This document shows positions 8,510 to 13,008 of a stretch of DNA of 13,008 nucleotides, piece after piece. The stretch comes from an uncultured Collinsella sp. GTDB taxonomy: Bacteria > Actinomycetota > Coriobacteriia > Coriobacteriales > Coriobacteriaceae. A program made the translations under genes and the position numbers. A model generated the notes under the pieces. The model was not told where the DNA came from. It did not search any database and was given only the letters and a program-made list of their open reading frames with translations. Location of the stretch: assembly GCA_900752215.1 (NCBI GenBank), contig CAADUO010000062.1:1-13008 (forward strand). The letters are read 5' to 3'. Within the stretch, counting starts at the first letter, position 1, and each line of letters opens with the position of its first letter.

Positions 8510-9313
8510 CTACTCCTCCTCCGCGACCTCCTCTGCCTCGGAGACATACACGGCGGTAAGGACCGTGAAGACGTAAGCCTGGATGGCGCCGACCACAAGC
8601 TCGATCGCATAGATCAGGATGAGGATGGCAAGCCAGGCCAGCGAAGGCAGGGCGCCGACGGCGTGGGCCGCGGAAACCTGCTGAAGCAGCGGCTGCATGA
8701 ACATGCTCGCCATGATGGCGAACGAGCCCATGACCACGTGTCCTGCGAACATGTTGCAGAACAGACGGACGGCGAGCGTGATGAGGCGCAGGAAGGTCGA
8801 GAAGAGCTCGACGACCCACACGAGCACGTTCATCGGGAAGCTCACGCCCTGCGGGGCGAGGCTCTTGATGTAGCCGATCACGCCGTGAGCCTTGCATCCG
8901 TAGTAGATGAAGTACACGAAGGCGAAGATGGCGAGCGCGGCGGTGGAGCCGATTGCGCCGGTGCCGGGCTTCATTCCCGGGATCAGGCCGATCATGTTGT
9001 TGATCAGGATGAACAGGAAAAGCGAGCACAGGAACGGGAAGTGCTTCTTCCAGTTCTCACCCACGACGCCCTTGCCGATATCGTTCTCGACGTACTCGAT
9101 GATGTACTCGAAACCGTTGACGAAGAAGCCCTTGGGAACCAGAGTCTGCTTCTTCTTGAACACGGCCAGGACGATCAGGAGCACGATCGTGGAGACGATC
9201 AGCCAAAACGAGTACTGCGTGATGCCGCAGCTCAGATCGCCCACGACAGGGGTGGAGCTGAACTCGCTGACCAGATGATTAATCTCATCAGGCAGCTTTT
9301 CAAAAATTTCCAC
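8510..9313 (-). CDS. atpB: Fo ATP synthase a subunit (stator, proton channel)
   Basis: Subunit a holds the proton half-channels against the c-ring. The 267-residue protein has about five to six hydrophobic helices. The essential arginine is Arg183 in AVRLFCNMFAGH (E. coli Arg210); the usual Gly in RLFGN is Cys186 here. The last helices contain IYAIELVVGAIQAYVFTVLTAVY, the conserved C-terminal signature with Gln245. The tail is strongly acidic. The start is GTG at 9313, with AAAGGT seven bases upstream and three bases after the atpI stop. Confidence 0.96.
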   Translation of the reverse strand: MEIFEKLPDEINHLVSEFSSTPVVGDLSCGITQYSFWLIVSTIVLLIVLAVFKKKQTLVPKGFFVNGFEYIIEYVENDIGKGVVGENWKKHFPFLCSLFLFILINNMIGLIPGMKPGTGAIGSTAALAIFAFVYFIYYGCKAHGVIGYIKSLAPQGVSFPMNVLVWVVELFSTFLRLITLAVRLFCNMFAGHVVMGSFAIMASMFMQPLLQQVSAAHAVGALPSLAWLAILILIYAIELVVGAIQAYVFTVLTAVYVSEAEEVAEEE

Positions 9314-9316
9314 GAC

Positions 9317-9628
9317 TTACCTTTCGACCTCATGAGGATCTCGCAGCGCCTTGGCGACGCGAACCGTGCAGGCGGCCATAAAGGCCACGAAGCCGATCGC
9401 CTCGCCCAGGAGGAACATGCGAAATGCCTCTCCGAACAACACAAACACAACCAAGGTAAAGACGAGCAGGGCAATTGCCGAGACCGCCAGGCTCACCATA
9501 CCCTTGAGCATGTCCGCATTCTGTTTATCGTCAAGAACCGGCTTGAGCGTAAAGACAAAGGGAAGAAAGGCGACCGCGCCCGCGATGGCGCCTGCAACGA
9601 TAGTGAGCAGATCGGCTATCTGAAACAC
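9317..9628 (-). CDS. atpI: AtpI-like small membrane protein heading the atp operon
   Basis: A 103-residue membrane protein occupies the place of atpI, which in other bacteria helps c-ring assembly or ion uptake. It has three clear hydrophobic segments (about 7-29, 43-65, 71-92) and a basic C-terminal tail. I do not see a diagnostic motif, so the name rests mainly on position and topology. The frame is open to TTG at 9703, but that codon overlaps the -10 element of the likely operon promoter. I prefer GTG at 9628, which has GAGG six bases upstream; GTG at 9640 (AAGGA very close) is the alternative. Confidence 0.72.
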   Translation of the reverse strand: MFQIADLLTIVAGAIAGAVAFLPFVFTLKPVLDDKQNADMLKGMVSLAVSAIALLVFTLVVFVLFGEAFRMFLLGEAIGFVAFMAACTVRVAKALRDPHEVER

Positions 9629-9689
9629 TGGCGTCCTCACTTTCCTTTTTAACGCTTCACAGAACAGTTCCCGCCAAACATTGGTGACT

Positions 9690-9717
9690 ATTGTACGAGC
9701 CAATCGCTAAAGTACAA
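9690..9717 (-). promoter_or_regulatory. Candidate sigma-70-type promoter of the atp operon
   Basis: On the minus strand TTGTAC (9717-9712) and TACAAT (9695-9690) are separated by 16 bases. The -10 matches the consensus at five of six positions, the -35 at three of six, including the TTG. It lies in the AT-rich part of an otherwise GC-rich region, about 62 bases before the preferred atpI start, and just downstream of a 6-bp hairpin (AACCGA/TCGGTT, 9734-9716). Confidence 0.6.
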
Positions 9718-9832
9718 CCGAAAAAGCATCGGTTAATACGCACCTGTTCGTTTTCTTAAGACCTTCTTTATGCCGCAGGTACGGTAATACGTTTTTCTCG
9801 AACCCTGCAGGGCAAAACGTCCGTTAACAGGA

Positions 9833-9867
9833 GTGCGCGCGGTCGCCTTTTGTTCGTCCGCGCGCAC
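9833..9867. terminator. GC-rich hairpin after upp, possible terminator
   Basis: GTGCGCGCGG (9833-9842) pairs perfectly with CCGCGCGCAC (9858-9867) over a 15-base loop, 43 bases after the upp stop. On the minus strand it is followed by TCCTGTTAAC, with no T run; on the plus strand by CGTTTCTTCGTATTT, which is T-rich although no plus-strand gene lies before it. It probably marks the end of the upp transcript. Further downstream ACGTTTT/AAAACGT (9789-9820) encloses the palindrome CCCTGCAGGG, a second possible structure. Confidence 0.45.
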
Positions 9868-9909
9868 CGTTTCTTCGTATTTGCAGCCGCGGCCGTCTTA
9901 GCCCAGCGA

Positions 9910-10557
9910 CTAGAGCGTGCCGTAGATGCGGTCGCCGGCGTCGCCGAGGCCGGGAACGATGTAGGCAGCCTCGTTGAGATGGTCGTCGATGGCACACGTA
10001 TAAATATGTACGTCGGGGTCCTTTTCGGTCAGCGACTTGAGGCCCTCGGGGGCCGCGACGATGCACAGCATGCGGATGTCCTTGACACCGCGCTCGCGCA
10101 GGTAGCTAATGGCCATCTCGGCCGAACCGCCCGTGGCGAGCATGGGGTCGACGACCAGGCAGATGCGCTGGTCGATATCCTTGGGCATCTTGCAGTAATA
10201 CTCGTGCGGCTCGTGGGTGACCTCGTCGCGCTCCATGCCGATGTGGCCCACGCGAGCGGAGGGCACCAGGTCGAGGATACCGTCGACCATGCCAAGGCCC
10301 GCACGCAGGATGGGCACGATGGCGAGTTTCTTGCCGGCAAGCTGTTTGAACGTGGCGGTAGTGATGGGGGTCTCGACCTCGACGTCTTCCATAGGCAGGT
10401 CGCGCATGGCCTCGTAGCCGTCAAAAAGCGCGAGTTCGCGCACGAGCTGACGGAACTGGTTGGTGCCGGTGTTTTTGTCGCGCAGGATCGACAGCTTGTG
10501 CTGGACGAGCGGGTGATCGACAAGCGTCACACGGGACGCATCGTAGGTGACGGTCAT
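9910..10557 (-). CDS. upp: Uracil phosphoribosyltransferase
   Basis: Upp salvages uracil by joining it to PRPP to give UMP and pyrophosphate, in the cytoplasm. The 215 residues include VPILRAGLGM (81-90), the PRPP-binding loop DPMLATGGS (137-145) and the uracil-binding C-terminus VPGLGDAGDRIYGT (201-214). Length matches the family (about 208). The frame is open further upstream, but the ATG at 10557 gives the standard N-terminus and has AAAGGGG about 10 bases upstream. It lies downstream of glpK after 123 bases and upstream of the atp promoter region. No uracil permease is next to it in this window. Confidence 0.97.
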   Translation of the reverse strand: MTVTYDASRVTLVDHPLVQHKLSILRDKNTGTNQFRQLVRELALFDGYEAMRDLPMEDVEVETPITTATFKQLAGKKLAIVPILRAGLGMVDGILDLVPSARVGHIGMERDEVTHEPHEYYCKMPKDIDQRICLVVDPMLATGGSAEMAISYLRERGVKDIRMLCIVAAPEGLKSLTEKDPDVHIYTCAIDDHLNEAAYIVPGLGDAGDRIYGTL

Positions 10558-10580
10558 GGATTGATTGCCCCTTTCGTTGC

Positions 10581-10608
10581 GGCCGCAAAACGGCCTTGCT
10601 GACAAGGC
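10581..10608 (-). terminator. Weak terminator-like overlapping hairpins between glpK and upp
   Basis: On the minus strand GCCTTG-TCAG-CAAGGC (10608-10593) is followed by CGTTTTG. The end of this hairpin overlaps a second one, GGCCG-TTTTG-CGGCC (10595-10581), so only one can form at a time. The second lies a few bases before the upp ribosome-binding site. They could terminate glpK transcription or modulate upp. I see no convincing PyrR-binding element. The rest of the 123-base gap shows nothing clear. Confidence 0.3.
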
Positions 10609-10680
10609 GCGCAGCAATGTTGCCGCCGCACGCCATGCATAAGTTTAGCGGTTTGTTGTATCGAGCGGCCCATCGCAGCC

Positions 10681-12222
10681 CTACTGTGCGGTACTGAGCG
10701 AGCGCTTGACTGCATCACGCCAGCCCGCAAGGTTTTGCTCGCGACGCTCGGCGGACATATGGGGAAGGAAGGTCCTAACGATCTGGGCATTTTGCTCCAG
10801 CTCTTCAAGGTCTTCCCAATAGCCGACGGCAAGACCCGCCAAGTACGCGGCACCGATTGCCGTGGTCTCCACCGTCTCGCATTGCAGCACGGGGATATCC
10901 AGCAGGTCGGCCTGGAATTGCATGATGAACTCGTTGCGCGAGGCGCCGCCATCGACGGACAGGCGCTCAATCGAAAGTCCCACGTCCTGCTCCATGGCGC
11001 GCAGCACGTCATAACTCTGGTAGGCCATGGACTCGCAGGCCGCACGCACAATGGTCGCGCGACTCGAGGCACCGGTCAGGCCGCACACGATACCGCGGGC
11101 ACGCGGGTCCCACCAGGGAGCGCCCAGGCCAGCGAAGGCGGGGACGAAGTAGCAGCCCTCGTTGTCGTTGATCGAAGCGGCGAGTTGCGCGGACTCGCTC
11201 ACACTCGAGATGATGCCCATGTTGTTGCGCAGCCAGTTCATGGTTGAGCCGGCGGCAAAGATAGAACCCTCGAGCGCATAGCTAATCTTGCCGTCCGCGG
11301 CGATACCGATCGTGGAGACCAGACCGTTCTTGGATTCGACGACCTCGTCGCCGGTGTTCATGAGCATAAAGCAACCCGTGCCATAGGTGTTTTTGGTCTG
11401 GCCGGGATGGAAGCAGCAGTGGCCGAACAGCGACGCCTGCTGATCGCCCGCCACGCCCATGATGGGCGGCATGTTGGTCATGATGTCGCTCGCGACGCGG
11501 CCGTAGTCGCCCGAGCTCCAACGAACCTCGGGCATCATGGAACGTGGAACATCAAAGAGCGCCAGCAGGTCGTCGTCCCAATCGAGCGTATGGATATTAA
11601 AGAGCGCCGTGCGGCTGGCATTGGTGTAGTCGGTGGCAAAGACCTGACTGCCGGTGAGGTTGTAGATGAGCCAGGTGTCGATGGTGCCGAACATGAGGTC
11701 GCCCGCCGCCGCGCTCTCACGCGCACCGTCGACGTTGTCGAGGATCCACTGCACCTTGGAAGCCGAGAAATACGGATCGAGTGTGAGTCCCGTGCGGGAG
11801 CGCACCAGCTCCTCGCAACCCTGTTCAACCAACGCGTCGATCGCCGGCGCGGTACGACGGCACTGCCATACGATGGCGTTATAGATGGGCTGGCCGCTCA
11901 CGCGGTCCCAGACCACCGTGGTCTCGCGCTGGTTGGAGATGCCGATGGCGGCAATGCGGTCGGAGTGGATACCGCTCTTAAACTGAACTTCCATCATGAC
12001 CGCGATCTGGCTGGCAAGGACCGCCATGGGGTCTTGCTCCACCCAGCCGGGACGCGGGAAGCTGGTTTTGACGCTGCGACGTGCCTGCGCGACGATGCAT
12101 CCGTACTCGTCGACGATGGTCGCAAGTACCGAAGTGGTGCCGCAGTCGAGCGCCATGATGTAGGAACCGCCAAAGTTAAACGAGGCATCTTCCATGCCCA
12201 GGCTGCCCAGATTCAACGACAT
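10681..12222 (-). CDS. glpK: Glycerol kinase
   Basis: GlpK phosphorylates glycerol with ATP to sn-glycerol 3-phosphate in the cytoplasm. The 513-residue FGGY-family protein is collinear with E. coli GlpK: YIMALDCGTTS (21-31), NQRETT (Arg99, Glu100), IVWQCRRT, DPYFSASKVQWI (Tyr151), NASRTALFNIHTLDWDD, AGDQQASLFG (Asp260), KNTYGTGCFMLMNTG, PAFAGLGAPWWDP and VDGGASRNEFIMQFQADLL. The first motif has Cys27 where DQGTTS is usual. About 18 residues precede the normal start. The segment before the AGDQQ motif has neither the E. coli fructose-bisphosphate loop nor the His phosphorylated by HPr in enterococci. ATG at 12222 has AAAGG eight bases upstream, and lies 13 bases after tsaC, suggesting cotranscription. 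No glpF or glpO is beside it here. Confidence 0.96.
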   Translation of the reverse strand: MSLNLGSLGMEDASFNFGGSYIMALDCGTTSVLATIVDEYGCIVAQARRSVKTSFPRPGWVEQDPMAVLASQIAVMMEVQFKSGIHSDRIAAIGISNQRETTVVWDRVSGQPIYNAIVWQCRRTAPAIDALVEQGCEELVRSRTGLTLDPYFSASKVQWILDNVDGARESAAAGDLMFGTIDTWLIYNLTGSQVFATDYTNASRTALFNIHTLDWDDDLLALFDVPRSMMPEVRWSSGDYGRVASDIMTNMPPIMGVAGDQQASLFGHCCFHPGQTKNTYGTGCFMLMNTGDEVVESKNGLVSTIGIAADGKISYALEGSIFAAGSTMNWLRNNMGIISSVSESAQLAASINDNEGCYFVPAFAGLGAPWWDPRARGIVCGLTGASSRATIVRAACESMAYQSYDVLRAMEQDVGLSIERLSVDGGASRNEFIMQFQADLLDIPVLQCETVETTAIGAAYLAGLAVGYWEDLEELEQNAQIVRTFLPHMSAERREQNLAGWRDAVKRSLSTAQ

Positions 12223-12235
12223 CGCTTACACCTTT

Positions 12236-12994
12236 CTATTGCATCGGGTCGGACAGGACCCGCTCGATCTCTGATGCGGGGAGTGCGCCTTGGCGCAGGA
12301 TCTGGAGCCCGCCGTGCTGGAACGACACGATGGTCGAGGCGTCGCGACACGGGGTCTCACCGGCGTCGACGGCAACATCGACACCCTCCAGGATGCGACC
12401 CTCAACGGCGGCAAAGCTTGCCGGCGAGGGCGCGCCGTGTGTGTTGGCGCTCGTGCAGGCAAGGGGACTGCCGCAGGCGCGGATGAGCGCTTGGACCACG
12501 GGAGAGGCCGAAGCGCGCAGGGCCACGGTGTCGTCGGCAGCACGCATAAAGGTCGGCACGCAGGGAGCCGCCTTGACCACGATAGTCAGGGCTCCCGGCC
12601 AGCATCGTCGCGCGAGTACGCGGGCATCTTCCGGGATATCCACGCCATAGCGGTCGAGTGCCTCGACGCCATCGACCAGCCAAGCAACGGTTTGCGTGAG
12701 TTCACGTTGCTTGAGAGTGAAGATACGTCGATAGCCGGTGCCAAGCGCAGGGACTGCGGCACCGTTGACGGCAGCCTGCGGATCGCGCGGCCACGATGGG
12801 AATTCGCTTGTATCTTGGGGCACGGCGTCCGAGAAGGCGTTGACTGCCACGGCGACACCGTAGACCGTCTCGGTCGGGATCAGCGCCAGGCCGCCACAGC
12901 CGAGAACCTCGGCCGTACGCTCGACGGCGAGCCGATGCGGCTCGCCCCCTCCCCCGTTTACCCCGCAGACCCGCTGCCTGGGTGTGCCCGCCCC
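12236..12994 (-). CDS. tsaC: Threonylcarbamoyl-AMP synthase (TsaC/Sua5/YrdC family), 5' end unresolved
   Basis: The family makes threonylcarbamoyl-AMP from threonine, bicarbonate and ATP for the t6A37 modification of tRNAs. In frame are GGLALIPTETVYGVAV (codons ending near 12895), RRIFTLKQR, CWPGALTIVVKA, VALRASASPV and the signature TSANTHGAPSP; there is no Sua5 C-terminal domain, so it is the short TsaC type. The first ordinary start is GTG at 12850, but that would remove the conserved PTETVYG motif. The frame stays open upstream to a TAG at 12997-12995, without ATG, GTG or TTG. The coordinates given are the open extent; the true start is a rare codon, a frameshift from the upstream frame, or hidden by an indel in the G runs. 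glpK follows after 13 bases. Confidence 0.82.
   Translation of the reverse strand, partial: GAGTPRQRVCGVNGGGGEPHRLAVERTAEVLGCGGLALIPTETVYGVAVAVNAFSDAVPQDTSEFPSWPRDPQAAVNGAAVPALGTGYRRIFTLKQRELTQTVAWLVDGVEALDRYGVDIPEDARVLARRCWPGALTIVVKAAPCVPTFMRAADDTVALRASASPVVQALIRACGSPLACTSANTHGAPSPASFAAVEGRILEGVDVAVDAGETPCRDASTIVSFQHGGLQILRQGALPASEIERVLSDPMQ
12926..12946 (-). other. 8-bp perfect hairpin inside the tsaC 5' region
   Basis: On the minus strand GGCGAGCC (12946-12939) pairs exactly with GGCTCGCC (12933-12926) over the loop GCATC. It lies directly after a purine-rich GGGGGAGGG run and 12 bases after the TAA of the upstream frame, at the position where tsaC translation should begin. There is no T tract, so it is not an intrinsic terminator. 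It may be a structured initiation region or a frameshift stimulator; both are speculative. Confidence 0.5.
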
Positions 12995-13008
12995 CTACCC
13001 TCCGGGGC
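12958..13008 (-). CDS. Possible 3' end of an upstream gene
   Basis: From the window edge one minus frame reads a Gly/Pro/Arg/Ser-rich peptide (APEGRGRAHPGSGSAG) and ends with TAA at 12960-12958. It is 16 codons, too short to identify. In many bacteria prmC (release factor methyltransferase) precedes tsaC, but nothing in these residues shows that family. The tsaC frame is -1 relative to this one. The stretch is GC-rich, so the frame may be open by chance. Confidence 0.25.
   Translation of the reverse strand, partial: APEGRGRAHPGSGSAG

Noticed and set aside
8472..9029. Minus-strand 185-codon frame overlapping atpB
   Set aside because: Out-of-frame reading of atpB with His/Arg-rich composition; atpB itself is certain.
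9716..9734. AACCGA/TCGGTT hairpin as the upp terminator
   Set aside because: Only six pairs and no T tract after it on the minus strand; it adjoins the promoter and is 176 bases from upp.
10558..10617. Upstream extension of upp by 20 codons
   Set aside because: The extra codons cover the GC hairpins and lack a ribosome-binding site; ATG at 10557 gives the standard Upp N-terminus.

Overview
This window looks like ordinary chromosomal core DNA from a GC-rich Gram-positive anaerobe. Gene content, the frequent GTG/TTG starts, an atp operon followed by murA and an LCP-family envelope gene, and the style of the proteins point to class Coriobacteriia, most likely Collinsella or a close relative. 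That assignment is inference from memory of these families, not a search result. Every gene I support lies on the minus strand, so transcription runs from high to low coordinates. I see no mobile element, CRISPR array, rRNA or tRNA, and no gene-free stretch over 300 bases; the longest is 9629-9909 (281 bases).

In transcription order: (1) 12236-13008 holds tsaC/Sua5 (tRNA t6A synthesis), whose 5' end is irregular: the conserved N-terminal motif is in frame but no ATG, GTG or TTG precedes it. A second open frame ends with TAA just upstream. (2) glpK (glycerol kinase) follows tsaC by 13 bases, then upp (uracil phosphoribosyltransferase) after a 123-base gap with hairpins. (3) 9629-9909 is a gene-free regulatory stretch with a GC-rich hairpin and a good candidate promoter for the next operon. 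(4) 2745-9628 is a complete F1Fo ATP synthase operon in canonical order, atpI-B-E-F-H-A-G-D-C, tightly packed with 1-base TAATG overlaps before atpA and atpD, an 11-base overlap before atpH, and one notable 124-base gap before atpE. (5) A strong intrinsic terminator closes the atp operon but sits directly against the murA ribosome-binding site. (6) murA and an LCP-family gene form a two-gene envelope unit, followed by a 12-bp perfect palindrome and a likely terminator at the window edge.

Functionally the window couples energy (proton-driven ATP synthesis, glycerol entry to glycolysis), nucleotide salvage (uracil to UMP) and wall building (MurA commits UDP-GlcNAc to peptidoglycan; LCP enzymes attach wall polymers). 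I did not find a convincing new biological system. The points most worth a second look are the tsaC 5' end, the terminator/murA arrangement, and several departures in the ATP synthase subunits: a signal-peptide-like N-terminus on b, a short delta, an insertion in alpha, and a 64-residue c. The operon's first gene also has a likely misleading upstream start that overlaps the promoter.
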